A stretch of 14,739 nt of DNA from Neonectria sp. B-13. Its lineage: Eukaryota > Ascomycota > Sordariomycetes > Hypocreales > Nectriaceae. The stretch spans positions 100,372 through 115,110 of the forward strand of contig NOKP01000060.1 of the NCBI GenBank assembly GCA_002682825.1. Direction: 5' to 3'. Under the pieces are notes generated by a model, which worked only from the letters and a program-made list of their open reading frames with translations, was not told the origin of the DNA and made no database searches. Made by a program: the position numbers and the translations under genes. Shown here piece after piece: positions 1-8,397 of this stretch (within the stretch, counting starts at the first letter, position 1; each line of letters starts with the position of its first letter).

Positions 1-141
1 GAAGCTATTGTCATCATACACGTTGACCGCTTGGCTAGGGGGCAGTTGGGAATCCATAGGGATGCAAAGAATGCATTGTATGAGGAATTAGGCTGCGTTG
101 TTTCTGAACGCACTTTGGGTCACTCTATGTACCTCGGCTAA
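1..141 (+). CDS. Possible 3' end of a coding frame cut by the window edge
   Basis: Reading frame 1 is open from the first base to a TAA at 139-141, giving 46 codons with a balanced, protein-like composition (for example VDRLARGQLG near residue 9 and NALYEELG near residue 24). The other two + frames close earlier, one at base 24 and one at base 91. There is no start codon requirement because the frame runs off the left edge. I do not recognise the family. A 46-codon open stretch in DNA of ordinary composition can occur by chance, so this is only a candidate C-terminus or terminal exon of a gene lying to the left. Confidence 0.25.
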   Translation, partial: EAIVIIHVDRLARGQLGIHRDAKNALYEELGCVVSERTLGHSMYLG

Positions 142-478
142 GCAGGGGGCGGTGTGGGGCGGAGCATTGAGGTGTTGCCTTACCGCACTCAAAGGGATAT
201 AGGCAATCGTGTATTGTAAATAATTAAGTTTCAGTGCGTAATTAAATATTTGTGTGATGGTGGGTTAATTTAAGCTGGGTCTATTTTAATGGCGAAGCGC
301 CTAGCATAACGATAGGGCGCGTGGGACGGTGGGTGCCTATGGTGATAAATACCTACCGCTCCTTGAAATCATATTTTTGTTAGCCATGCCTATCTTCCTG
401 CAATCTTGAGTCCTGTTGTAAGGATATGGAGAAATTAATTGTTCATTGGGTTAGGACTGGTCTCCTCACAGCATATGA
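142..478. other. Intergenic or undetermined stretch
   Basis: No convincing coding frame or RNA gene is visible here. A GTAAGG at 418-423 followed by a CAG at 482-484 would make a 67-base intron joined in phase to the frame that begins at 485, but the upstream frame is open only from 367 and has no ATG, so an upstream exon is not supported. Confidence 0.3.
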
Positions 479-923
479 GAACAGATTGCTGTACCTTGCC
501 ATAAAGCTCCCATCACATCAATTAAACAGTGTATTTGTTCACTATCTATCGCTAAATTTATCAATTTTAAAAATCTCTCAGAACAGCTATCGAGAACGAC
601 AGCTGAAGAAAGGCTTATAGTGCCTGCTTGGACGGAAGTCATGGACATTACCTGTGTACTTGATCGAATGAACGAGGACGAAGTCATCATTGCCGAGAAA
701 GACAAGAGGTACTTCATCGGAATCATAGTGGTCCTAGATCACCGGTGTATACACCCAGTAAGTAGTTGAGATTGAATATTAAAGCTACCACTCATACATC
801 TTGTAGGCTGCTCGTCAGAGAGAACTTACCTCGAAGGTGGATTGGTATCTGAAGTCACACAGAGCTTGTTTTGAGGCACTGCTATGCCTCTTGGACAATG
901 GGGAGGAGATCCGTCTAAACTAA
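479..923 (+). pseudogene. Exon-intron-exon fragment of an unidentified fungal gene, probably degenerate
   Basis: A + frame is open from 479 to 757 (93 codons; protein-like, with segments such as VPAWTEVMDITCVLDRMNED and EVIIAEKDKRYFIG). It stops just after a textbook donor, GTAAGT at 758-763. An acceptor TTGTAG ends at 806, giving a 49-base intron of typical fungal size. Splicing in phase 0 continues the protein for 38 more codons (AARQRELTSKVDWYLKSHRA and beyond) to TAA at 921-923. No ATG lies near the 5' end of the first exon, so the start is missing, upstream, or lost. Alternatively a GT at 913 spliced to TAG at 1012-1014 would skip the stop and join in frame to the next fragment. I do not recognise the family. 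Overlapping unspliced ORFs in other frames are less protein-like. Confidence 0.45.
758..806 (+). other. Predicted 49-base spliceosomal intron
   Basis: Consensus donor GTAAGT, acceptor TTGTAG, and a pyrimidine-containing stretch (CTACCACTCATACATCTTG) before the acceptor. Removing it joins two open, protein-like frames in phase 0, while reading through hits TGA within four codons. This is the best single sign that the window is eukaryotic. Confidence 0.55.
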
Positions 924-1014
924 CCCCGAATGATTGATTGAGATTTGACTGCTTCTAGATCTTGTAACAGTTGGAGTGTTGATAGTTTTAGCAAGTTCCG
1001 TTCTGTGCTTGTAG

Positions 1015-1118
1015 GAAATGGGTGGCGCATATATCCATATGTCCACGACGACTATACGGAGCGATTACAGATGCTTACTGGCGAGATTGAATTGATTACA
1101 AAGCTGTATTTATGCTAA
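1015..1118 (+). pseudogene. Possible further exon of the same unidentified gene
   Basis: After an acceptor-like GTGCTTGTAG ending at 1014, a frame encodes a plausible segment (NGWRIYPYVHDDYTERLQML, then GEIELITKL) and closes at TAA 1116-1118. If a GT at 913 is the donor, a 102-base intron joins it in phase with the frame ending at 912. That donor (GTCTAA) is far from consensus, so the link is uncertain. A second GT-AG pair (1106 to 1160) does not preserve frame with the segment that follows, which suggests decay or a wrong model. Confidence 0.3.
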
Positions 1119-1138
1119 AGTTGACTGAATGTCTTTGA

Positions 1139-1558
1139 TACGACCCTAATACCTCCGAAGACGAGCTGTCGTTCGACTTTGAGCGTCCGGCCAAGCGTTC
1201 ACGATTCCCAGAAAAGCAAGCTTCCACCACCGAGCCTATTCGAGACCAATATGACCCCAGTCAGGGGTCAAACGCCTTCAAGGATGGGGGAAAGTTCAAC
1301 CTCGCTGCAGAAAAGCCATAAGTTGATTGGTTCCAATTCCACGTACCTCGATAGCGACGTGCTAGGCGACGGCCTTGCCCAGGCTGACCAGCTGGGGAAC
1401 CGCTAGCCGATCGGACCAACAAGCCAGACTACCAGAAGCTGGTTGCTTCTATGAACTAGCATCAGCACAACGTGAACCTAATGGCTCCCACGTGCATGGG
1501 CCACTTTGCCGTTCGAAATCGAATTGGATTGAGGATGAAGCATCGGCATCGAAGTTGA
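1139..1558 (+). pseudogene. Broken coding remnant in one frame, unidentified
   Basis: One + frame (the same as 479-757) is open at 1139-1318 (60 codons, with DELSFDFERPAKRSRFPEKQ, an acidic stretch then a basic KRSR cluster), closes at TAA 1319-1321, then reopens at 1388-1456 (GEPLADRTNKPDYQKLVASM) and at 1460-1555 (ending in a basic RNRIGLRMKHRHR). Interruptions at 1319, 1352, 1385 and 1457 have no convincing splice sites around them. It reads as a decayed gene or one whose introns I cannot place. The competing ORFs starting at 1179 and 1375 overlap it in other frames. No family is recognised. Confidence 0.3.
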
Positions 1559-1570
1559 CCATGATTCTTT

Positions 1571-1576
1571 TTTATT
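1571..1576 (-). promoter_or_regulatory. Possible polyadenylation signal AATAAA for the 1199-residue gene
   Basis: On the - strand the sequence GAAATAAAAAAGAATC contains AATAAA about 190 bases past the TGA at 1766-1768. Fungal polyadenylation signals are loose, so this is only suggestive. Confidence 0.3.
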
Positions 1577-1724
1577 TCAATCAATTTACTAAGGCTTTGG
1601 CTATTAATTAACCCAATTTTTAGCCGCGGAAACTTTGTGGCTGGATAGTGGTGCACTGCGAAAGGCCAATCTGGCGGCACATGAAATTTGACAGAGTAAA
1701 ACGGGACACTGCCATATCCTCTCC

Positions 1725-1740
1725 ATCAGGCCTGCCTGAT
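1725..1740. repeat. Small inverted repeat in the 3' untranslated region
   Basis: ATCAGGC, a 2-base gap, then GCCTGAT form a perfect 7-bp inverted repeat 26-41 bases downstream of the stop of the - strand gene. It could fold as a short hairpin in the transcript. No function is implied. Confidence 0.4.
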
Positions 1741-1765
1741 CTGATGATCGTACAGGACTCACAAC

Positions 1766-4700
1766 TCATTTGACCTCCTTCACGGTAAAGCCGCCGGGAT
1801 AATAAGTGATCGTGAACTCCTCCGCGGTCTCCATCGTGTGCGTTTCATCCCGGCCCCAAGTCTGCCCACCCGCACCTATGATGCTTATGATCTGCTTGAC
1901 CGCATCAGGCGGGCTAACACTCAAGCTGGCGCTGTTCATCCATGACTTCTTCAACATCTCACTCGACTTGGTCGTGAACTTGAATGTGGCCGTCACGGCC
2001 TCGAGGGTGACGTAGGCAAAATCGGACTTGGCGAATGTGTCCGCGGGGATCTCGAAGATCATTTCTTTGCCGCTGAAGGTAGCGTTGATACCGTAGCCGT
2101 GCAGGATTTCACCGGACACCGACAGCTTGAAACGGCGGTCGTCACCTTCTAGGAGGAACGGAATCTTGAAAACACCGTTTTCGCGGCGGTCCATCAGCTC
2201 GAAGCCCAGTGAGGTTCCGCCTTGGGAGAGCTCCCACGACCACATCCCGTCGAGGATCATGTTGCCGTAGCCGCGTAGAGTCACTTCTACACGCCATTTC
2301 TTGGGGGCCTTGGGCAGCGGCTTCGGTTTTTGAGAGCCTTTCATGTTCGAGAGTTGATTTACAGCGATGTCCGACGCTTGCTGCTGGGTTATCTTACCTT
2401 GCTGTGCCTGGTTGTCGGCAAGTTTGATGCCATACTGCGCCTGGGCAGGCGTGACTTGCTGGTCGCGCACTCGGTTGTCCTCAGCCTGAGCTCGGGAAGC
2501 GACAGGGTCGGCAGCGGCTTGACCACCGCCTGCTGCTGCTGCTTGCTTTGCCTGAATGTTCCTTGCCACAGACGCAGCCTTTGCCATACTTACCGAGCCC
2601 TCGATGAGATCGTGCAGGAGTTGCTGTACCTCTGCAGCTCCCGACATGTCTCTGAAGATGTTGGGCGTGCTGATGGCTTTCAGTGCAGCGGCAAGTCCGG
2701 CGGGATCCGGCGCTGCCAGTGGTTGTTGGATATTGACGATCGACTGTGGCATTGTGGTTGGAGCCAAGGGCAGGTCTTTGGGTGCCGGCTCCGCAACCTT
2801 CACAGGCTGAATCTCTGTTGCAACAATTGGATTCGGATGCTCGTCCCATCGCCAGAACCTGGTATCATCTATCTCTTCAGCGACGTTACAGTGACCCAAC
2901 TTTGCTTCAGCAAAGACTCCTCGAGTGGGAAGAGAAATCAAACGTTCTTCATCGGGGATGTCCTTTGGGCTGGTGTCTGTTCCCTGATCCAGGAGCGGAA
3001 ACGCAATCTTGGTACCGAGGATCTCAGCCGGAGACGGGCTGACCACATCGATGAGCATGCGAGAGTCGAAGTTGACGGTCTCGAAGCGTGTGGCATATTC
3101 GTTTGGGTGAACCGAAAGGTCCAAGAGTCTCGTATAGTACTCTTTGTTTGCATCAATATGCGAGTGCAGTCGTAGTATCAGCGAGTAGTCCTCAATCGAT
3201 ATTCCTCTCTGCCATGTGGCCTCTGGCTTGGCCGGTGGAGCAGGTGGGGGTGGGACAACGGACAATGTGTACTCAACACCCTCATTTACCATGAAGTAAT
3301 AGTCCCCTGGAACGTGAGGGTGCACCAGACGTGATTCACCGTTGGCGCCTGTGGCAGTTATGGATAACTCGTACACCGAAACATTGTCAGACCCTGAAGT
3401 TTTTCGAAACCTGAATTCCTGTAGATCGCCCCATTTAATTGGGGAAGCCACATCAGTGACGATGACAAACCCTCCCGGTGAATCTTGGTTGAAAAAGGTA
3501 GGGTCGTCATTGATGTTGGTTTGACCATGATACTTGAGTTCTACCGGTTCTGGATTGGTTTTGATAACCACTTTCATTGCAAGAGCATTCGACGATCTCT
3601 CTCCGACTTTGAAGAACATCCGGAAATTGATGATTGCAAAATCGGCCTCAGTGTCTGAGGATGCGGGTGGAGGAGGGTTTCTCTGCAGCTCCCTCCGGAC
3701 CATATCTGCCCGGCGCACTGCATCGAATGCTGGGCGTAGTGTCTCATCGAGAAGCGCCGGATACAAGACATGTTCTTTATCCAATATAAGCCTGTCACCC
3801 ATGTCAAATGTCCATGGCGTGCGGGGTACCAGCAGAGCTTTATATTGGCGGGTAAAGTGGACGACCACCCGGAAATGGCGAAGCATCTCGTAGTACATTA
3901 CTGTCATTGTATGAGCCCTGTTGTTGTTGAAAAAGGTCCGTGTCTGGACATTCTCCTTCTCTACCGAATCGGTTTGGACCACCACCGAGTTTTGCATCTC
4001 CCGGACGTCGTTGCTGGCTTGGTGGACAGCATCGGCAACTTTCTGGAGAGTGTCGCTCGTCAGTTTTCTGCTGCCGCTTGAAGTTGTATACGCTCCGCCA
4101 ATGGAGGCCATTCCACCACCGGCAACACCGTACGCCCCAGCACTTGCAGACCCCCCTGCACCAGCGGCTATTCCGCCCATCACTGAGCCGCCCCGTTGCC
4201 ACTCATCCAATGCCGCCGAGACGGTCTCAGAAATTGCGCGATCTCTGGTTTGGTCGTGTACAAGGCTCTCAGTGATCACTATCTTCTCGTCTCTCTGGCC
4301 TATGTCCGTTCTTCGCCAATCTATGACTGCCAAACGGACACTTTCACCAGGGGCAAGTGGCAAGGTGTACAATATCGAGCCAAGAGAGTGCCCAATGGGG
4401 ATCAATGAGAGTGTGTACTCGTTGATCAGGCCGTTCGGATAAGTCGTATTTGTAGGGGCATCGTTCGCTTCCGGAGCCAGACGGACGACTTGGCGGAGAT
4501 TGAATTGGGCGGTGGCGAAGTTGGCGGGCGTGAAACTCTCGCATCCGTCAGTACCAATCAACAACTGTGGCACGGCGGCAAAAGAGCCTGGGGACAGCCT
4601 CCATTCAATCAGACTTGGGTTCTGCATTGAGGGGAGTGCGAGACCAACGCGGGGAATGGAAGCGAAGTCAGTCTGCGCCATTTCGTACTTGGCCAGTATT

Positions 4701-5365
4701 GCATCCCGAGTCACACGTCCTTGATCCAGAGCATTGAATTTTGTCTTCTCCAGGAGTCCAGGATACACATGAAAGCTGTACTTTATCGCAACTCCGCCCT
4801 CACCAGAGCCTACTCTTAGAATTTCCCGGTATTTGGCAATGTCGAACGAGACAAAGCCGGAATGATCCGTCGCAAGCACACCCAATGGGATTGATACGTT
4901 CAGTGCCGCCGAATCCGCATCGGTACCTTCCAGGGTCGCGAACTCCGGCAATGTTTTGGCAGTCTTAACTACCTCCTTCACCCACTGCGAAAAGGTGAGG
5001 TGCGAATCCGGGTCGGCCAACCGTTGGGCAATAACAACGACTGCATGTAGGAATGCCCTCAATCTCGACTTGGCCAAGCTTTCGTCATCGTGAGCTGCCT
5101 GCAGCGCCTGGGGCCAGTCAATTTCCTGGCGAAAGGCTCTGGCCAGGGCCTCTTTTCTCTCTTTTGCAAGATCAAGTTGTGCAAGCCCATCATCTAGCGG
5201 TACTGAGGCTCTTTCGCCGCGCCTGCCCACTTCGGCAGTGATCTCTGCGTACACCGGCACACGATTCACTGGTGCGCCCGACTTTGCTGCCACCACTATG
5301 ATGGCTACCCGTTCCTGCTGCGAAAAGAGATTGAAAGAGGAGTGCTGTGATATTAGTAACGCCAT
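1766..5365 (-). CDS. Large intronless protein of an uncharacterised, bacterial-style family (1199 aa)
   Basis: One uninterrupted 3.6-kb frame with a good start context (ACGATGGC: A at -3, G at +4) and TGA at 1766-1768. Visible layout: residues 15-60 and 155-175 look like beta-rich Ig or regulatory-type segments (LGVLATDHSGFVSFDI at 161-176); helical 62-140; 240-350 mixed, with LAPGESVRLAVIDWRRTD; a Gly/Ala/Ser linker at 394-432; a helix at 434-466 leading into TRTFFNNNRAHTMTVMYYE at 475-493; a proline-rich hinge at 704-713; HCNVAEEIDDTRFWRW at 825-840; an Ala/Gln-rich disordered stretch at 858-1010; and a beta-rich C-terminal domain at 1023-1199. Only two cysteines, no signal peptide and no membrane helix, so it is probably cytosolic. 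From memory the NNN-AHTMTVMYYE and EEIDDTRFW motifs resemble large hypothetical proteins of bacteria, with some fungal members; I could not verify this. The reaction or role is unknown. Unlike the DNA to its right it shows no RIP. Confidence 0.9.
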   Translation of the reverse strand: MALLISQHSSFNLFSQQERVAIIVVAAKSGAPVNRVPVYAEITAEVGRRGERASVPLDDGLAQLDLAKERKEALARAFRQEIDWPQALQAAHDDESLAKSRLRAFLHAVVVIAQRLADPDSHLTFSQWVKEVVKTAKTLPEFATLEGTDADSAALNVSIPLGVLATDHSGFVSFDIAKYREILRVGSGEGGVAIKYSFHVYPGLLEKTKFNALDQGRVTRDAILAKYEMAQTDFASIPRVGLALPSMQNPSLIEWRLSPGSFAAVPQLLIGTDGCESFTPANFATAQFNLRQVVRLAPEANDAPTNTTYPNGLINEYTLSLIPIGHSLGSILYTLPLAPGESVRLAVIDWRRTDIGQRDEKIVITESLVHDQTRDRAISETVSAALDEWQRGGSVMGGIAAGAGGSASAGAYGVAGGGMASIGGAYTTSSGSRKLTSDTLQKVADAVHQASNDVREMQNSVVVQTDSVEKENVQTRTFFNNNRAHTMTVMYYEMLRHFRVVVHFTRQYKALLVPRTPWTFDMGDRLILDKEHVLYPALLDETLRPAFDAVRRADMVRRELQRNPPPPASSDTEADFAIINFRMFFKVGERSSNALAMKVVIKTNPEPVELKYHGQTNINDDPTFFNQDSPGGFVIVTDVASPIKWGDLQEFRFRKTSGSDNVSVYELSITATGANGESRLVHPHVPGDYYFMVNEGVEYTLSVVPPPPAPPAKPEATWQRGISIEDYSLILRLHSHIDANKEYYTRLLDLSVHPNEYATRFETVNFDSRMLIDVVSPSPAEILGTKIAFPLLDQGTDTSPKDIPDEERLISLPTRGVFAEAKLGHCNVAEEIDDTRFWRWDEHPNPIVATEIQPVKVAEPAPKDLPLAPTTMPQSIVNIQQPLAAPDPAGLAAALKAISTPNIFRDMSGAAEVQQLLHDLIEGSVSMAKAASVARNIQAKQAAAAGGGQAAADPVASRAQAEDNRVRDQQVTPAQAQYGIKLADNQAQQGKITQQQASDIAVNQLSNMKGSQKPKPLPKAPKKWRVEVTLRGYGNMILDGMWSWELSQGGTSLGFELMDRRENGVFKIPFLLEGDDRRFKLSVSGEILHGYGINATFSGKEMIFEIPADTFAKSDFAYVTLEAVTATFKFTTKSSEMLKKSWMNSASLSVSPPDAVKQIISIIGAGGQTWGRDETHTMETAEEFTITYYPGGFTVKEVK

Positions 5366-5500
5366 CGTGCGGCTTCGTGCAATCGTGCCAGGTGGTTAGT
5401 TCTCAAATCCCCGGTTTGTTAGCTGTTCAATCAGGGAGTGGGGGTAAATTGGAAGCTTGCCAAACGAACGAGATGGACGCCGTATGGTGGAGATATAGGA
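5366..5500 (-). promoter_or_regulatory. Likely promoter and 5' leader of the 1199-residue gene
   Basis: Reading the - strand, a CCAAT lies at 5448-5452 (83 bases before the ATG) followed by a pyrimidine-rich stretch (TTTACCCCCACTCCCTG), and a weak TATATC-like sequence lies at 5492-5497. These are common but not decisive features of fungal promoters. No other gene is seen in 5366-5750. Confidence 0.25.
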
Positions 5501-5750
5501 TGTCAAATTGTATCACTTTAAGAATTATACTACCTTTTATCCTTTGCTTGGAGGTGCATGCACAGCGCTGCAAGACGCTCCATCATACTTTATGCTTAAC
5601 AAAAGTATAATTTAGCCAAGAAAACGCTAAGTTATTCAGAGCTGCAAATTTAATGTATAATCTTGCCAAAAGAACTATAAGGCTGAGTTACTTTCAACCC
5701 CAACACTAGCAGCGCGATTCAAACTTAGAGGTTGCAGGCTACTCACATTA
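5501..5750. other. Intergenic stretch without a gene
   Basis: Moderately AT-rich unique-looking DNA. On the - strand, near 5712-5735, the sequence AGTTTGAATCGCGC loosely resembles a tRNA B box, but no tRNA body surrounds it. Nothing else is supported. Confidence 0.3.
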
Positions 5751-5755
5751 TCAGT

Positions 5756-6275
5756 TGTGTTATAATTGTGTAAGATACATTATCATTCGGAATAGTGTGA
5801 GTAGAGTATGTAAGACACGAACGGTTACCTTATGCATTATACCAGCTACAAAGGTTAACGGGCTACCTTCATCGGTCCCGCTTCTCTCTTCCACATGCCA
5901 AACCTTGGTCTTATAATTAGTAAGACATAGACAGTAGCTGAAACTGACATCCAATAACTTTGGCTTACCACCCTCCTGCAGAGTGCTTATGGTCATACAG
6001 CGATAGCTCCATTCTAGCTTTGCTGAATTCCTATCTCTCTTTCACATGCTAAACTATAATTAATCGGACATAGACAGTAGCTGAAACTGACATTCAATAA
6101 CTTTAGCTTACCACCCTCCTGTAGAATGCTTATGGTCATACAGCGATAGCTCCATTCTAGCTTTGCCGAATTCCTATCTCTCTTTCACATGCCAAACTAT
6201 AATTAATCGGACATAGACAGTAGCTGAAACTGACATCCAATAACTTTGGCTTACCATCCTAACCGCTAGGCCGCG
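5756..6275. repeat. Repeat element with an internal 143-bp tandem duplication (about 2.6 copies)
   Basis: The 20-mer ACATAGACAGTAGCTGAAAC begins at 5925, 6068 and 6211, exactly 143 bases apart. The surrounding sequence is shared too: CACATGC-AAAC before it, then CCAATAACTTTGGCTTACCA and CAGCGATAGCTCCATTCTAG after it. The third copy ends abruptly at about 6260. The copies differ by a handful of substitutions, mostly transitions (for example CATCCAATAA against CATTCAATAA). The 78-codon - strand ORF at 5760-5996 lies in the first copy and is not convincing as a gene. On the - strand the right end reads CGGCCTAGCGGTTAGG, one base from an RNA polymerase III A box, so a tRNA-derived SINE is possible, but no clear B box or poly-A tail is seen. 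A fragment of a retroelement is the alternative. Confidence 0.7.
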
Positions 6276-6440
6276 GGCGCCCAGTGCGTCGGCGATGCAC
6301 TCGATGCCCGTTTCCGGCCCCGCCATTGGCCGGCGCCTCTGCGCATGGGCCTGCCGGTGGAGCTTAATGCACTGGATGCCTGGAATGCACTGGATGCCCA
6401 GTCTTGAGCCAATCAGGAGGAGAAGGAGGGCCCTAGGCCA
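6276..6440. other. G+C-rich island with short direct repeats
   Basis: An abrupt G+C-rich patch between the tandem element and the purine tract. AATGCACTGGATGCC occurs at 6366-6380 and 6384-6398 (18-base spacing), with a diverged form GATGCACTCGATGCCC at 6294-6309. Nested GGCC and GGCGCC palindromes lie around 6317-6340. CpG is frequent here, so this patch has escaped the mutation process seen to its right. The 61-codon ORF through it is low-complexity and is not called. Confidence 0.5.
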
Positions 6441-6640
6441 AGAGGGCCAAGGAAAAGAGAAGGGGGGGGGACCGGTCTAGGAAAAAGAAAAGAAGAGGAA
6501 GGGAAAGGGGAAAGGAGAAAGGAAGGAAGGAAGGAAGGGAAGGGAAGGGAAGGAAAAGAAAGAAAGGAAGGAAGGAAAGAGGGAAAAGAGAGGTAGGGAG
6601 GGAAAGAGAGATAGGGAGGGAAAGAGAGGGCAAATACAAT
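6410..6640. repeat. Purine-only low-complexity tract (GGAA/GGGA microsatellite)
   Basis: More than 200 bases of almost pure A and G on the + strand: GAAGGAAGGAAGGAAGG near 6521-6540, GGGAAGGGAAGGGAAGG near 6537-6555, and GGGAGGGAAAGAGAG repeats at 6596-6630. Such tracts can form triplex structures. The 68-codon - strand ORF in it is a low-complexity artefact. Confidence 0.85.
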
Positions 6641-6676
6641 TGCCTTTTGCCCTTTGCCCTTTGCCCTTTCCCCTCT
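6641..6676. repeat. Short TTTGCCC tandem repeat
   Basis: Three to four units of a 7-base motif (TTTGCCC and variants such as TTTTGCC) mark the last sequence with C before A or G in number. Immediately to the right the AT-rich, RIP-mutated block begins. Confidence 0.6.
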
Positions 6677-7278
6677 TTTACTCTTTTAGCCTTTTTCTTC
6701 CTACTTAAATTGAATTTCCTTTAAAGAAAGAAATAGGCCTTTCTTTAATAATAGTAATAGTACTAGCTAGAGCTACTATTATAACTTCTACTAATAATAG
6801 CTATTTCTAGCTCTTTTATTATTCTTACTATTAAGCTCTTATTTATATTCTATATAATTATACTATTACTAATCTTATTAGCTATTTGTTTAAATAGTAT
6901 ATTAATCTAAACTAGCCTATTTATTAAGGCTTTATCTAATATTATAGCTAATACTTTAACTAATACTTTAGCTAATATTTTAGCTAATAGAGCTTAAATA
7001 GCCTTAGCTAATAGTAGTTATAGATTAAAGCTATTATTCTTATTATTAAATTGCTTATTTACTATAGCTTTTATTACTAAAAATACTTTAATTTTATTAT
7101 TATTAGCTAAAAGTAGTATAAAAGATACTATAGTAAGGCCTATTAAGTAAGATGTAGATAAGCTTAGTTAAGACTTTAATACTTAATCTAAGTCTAAACC
7201 TTCTTTACTTAGCTATTTAAATAGTTCTTCTTTAAGATTAATACTATTATTACTATTATTATTATTATTATACTTTTA

Positions 7279-7690
7279 GCCTTAAAGATAGAAATAAAGG
7301 CTAAAATAAAAGCTAAAATAAAAGCTAAAAAGTAGTAGAAAGCCTAGCTAACTATTAGCATTCAATAGTAATAAGACTATAAGTAAGACTAATAATAAGA
7401 GCTTTAACTCTAGATAGTAAAGAATAATATAAATAAGTATAAGATTATTAATTAGCTTAAGTAAATAAACTAGACTAATTACTTTAGTAATAAGAACCTT
7501 AACCTAACTATTAATCCTTTAATAGTTTACTTAGACTATTATTTTCTATATACTTATAATTAGCCTATAGTATAATAGAGCTTATATAAGAAAGTAAACT
7601 ATTATTAGTTAAACTACTATTTAAAGTTAAAAGGTCTTACTATATCTATATTATACTTTAGCTCTATCTTTTAATATTATCTTAACTATA
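7279..7690 (+). pseudogene. Possible RIP-destroyed coding relic
   Basis: One + frame has runs of sensible residues (for example NKNLNLTINPLIVYLDYYFL around 7480-7545) broken only by TAA and TAG, as expected if Gln and Trp codons were mutated. The start of the stretch is a repetitive GCTAAAATAAAA tandem (7300-7335). A chance origin cannot be excluded because the base composition is extreme. No family is recognised. Confidence 0.15.
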
Positions 7691-7696
7691 AATATT

Positions 7697-7838
7697 AGAG
7701 GTAGTTCTAGGATTAAAGTTAGGACTGTATATTATAGGACTTAGTACAATTCTAAGTAGGTAGTAAAAACAGAGAGAAAAATATAAAGAAATATAATAAT
7801 ACTAATACATAAAGTAAAATAGATATTAATTAATAGAG
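7697..7838. repeat. Repeat family A, copy 1 (heavily mutated)
   Basis: Aligns without gaps over 142 positions to the copy at 14598-14739. By hand count 33 positions differ: 32 are C in the last copy against T here, or G against A, and one is C against A. None goes the other way. This polarity identifies it as a RIP-mutated copy. Confidence 0.85.
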
Positions 7839-8012
7839 ATAAGTATAATAAATATATTCCTATAGAATATATAATCTTTTAATATTATAAATAGATAGTA
7901 TTTTATATTAAAATTATTTTATTATAGTTTAATTATAGAATAATAGTTTATATATTAAAAAGAATATATTTAGTACTTTTACTAATAATACTAATATAGA
8001 TTAATAGAATTT

Positions 8013-8105
8013 AATCTTAAGATAAATAGTATTTTTATTAGTTTTCTATAAGCTAATATAATAAAGTCTTAAGATAAATAGTATTCCTATTAATATATTT
8101 AGATA
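8013..8105. repeat. Repeat family B, copy 1
   Basis: Contains TCTATAAGCTAATATAATAA followed by AGTCTTAAGATAAATAGTAT and CCTATTAATATAT. The same order occurs near 9630-9775 and partly near 13632-13690. A truncated second unit (TCTTAAGATAAATAGTATTT) precedes it at 8013. Confidence 0.6.
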
Positions 8106-8284
8106 TAATAGTCCTTAGTAGCATATACCTAGAGAAAAGGCTAAAGGTTAAACAGTATAAAAGAAAACAGAAAAAACAATAGTATAATAGGCTTAATACC
8201 TAAGCCTAAGGCAATAATAACTCAAAGAGATAAAAGTTTCTACTATAAAGTTAAAGTGTAAGTTTTGCTGCCCTAATCAGCTGG

Positions 8285-8364
8285 AAAAGCTAGATCTTAG
8301 AAAAGCTAGATCTTAGAAAAGCTAGATCTTAGAAAAGCTAGATCTTAGAAAAGCTAGACCTTAG
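8285..8364. repeat. Five-unit 16-bp tandem array
   Basis: The unit AAAAGCTAGATCTTAG is repeated four times without change (8285-8348) and a fifth time with one change (GACC for GATC, 8349-8364), then decays. Each unit holds the palindrome AGATCT. Near-perfect identity in a mutated block suggests recent expansion. Confidence 0.9.
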
Positions 8365-8397
8365 AAAAAGCTAAAACCCCTTAGGATAAAAGCCTAG

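Noticed and set aside
1375..1611. 78-codon frame on the + strand
   Set aside because: Overlaps another frame that reads more like protein; the last third is AT-rich and not protein-like.
2330..3175. 281-codon frame on the + strand
   Set aside because: Lies wholly antisense to the 1199-residue gene, is rich in Cys, Arg and Leu and has no independent support.
5760..5996. 78-codon frame on the - strand within the tandem element
   Set aside because: Lies inside repeat DNA, and the sequence shared with the other copies covers only its first part; no family is recognised.
6236..6290. tRNA gene on the - strand
   Set aside because: Only an A-box-like stretch is present; no anticodon arm, T arm or B box follows at tRNA spacing.
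6433..6639. 68-codon frame on the - strand (Ser/Leu/Phe/Pro)
   Set aside because: Direct product of the purine microsatellite read on the other strand.
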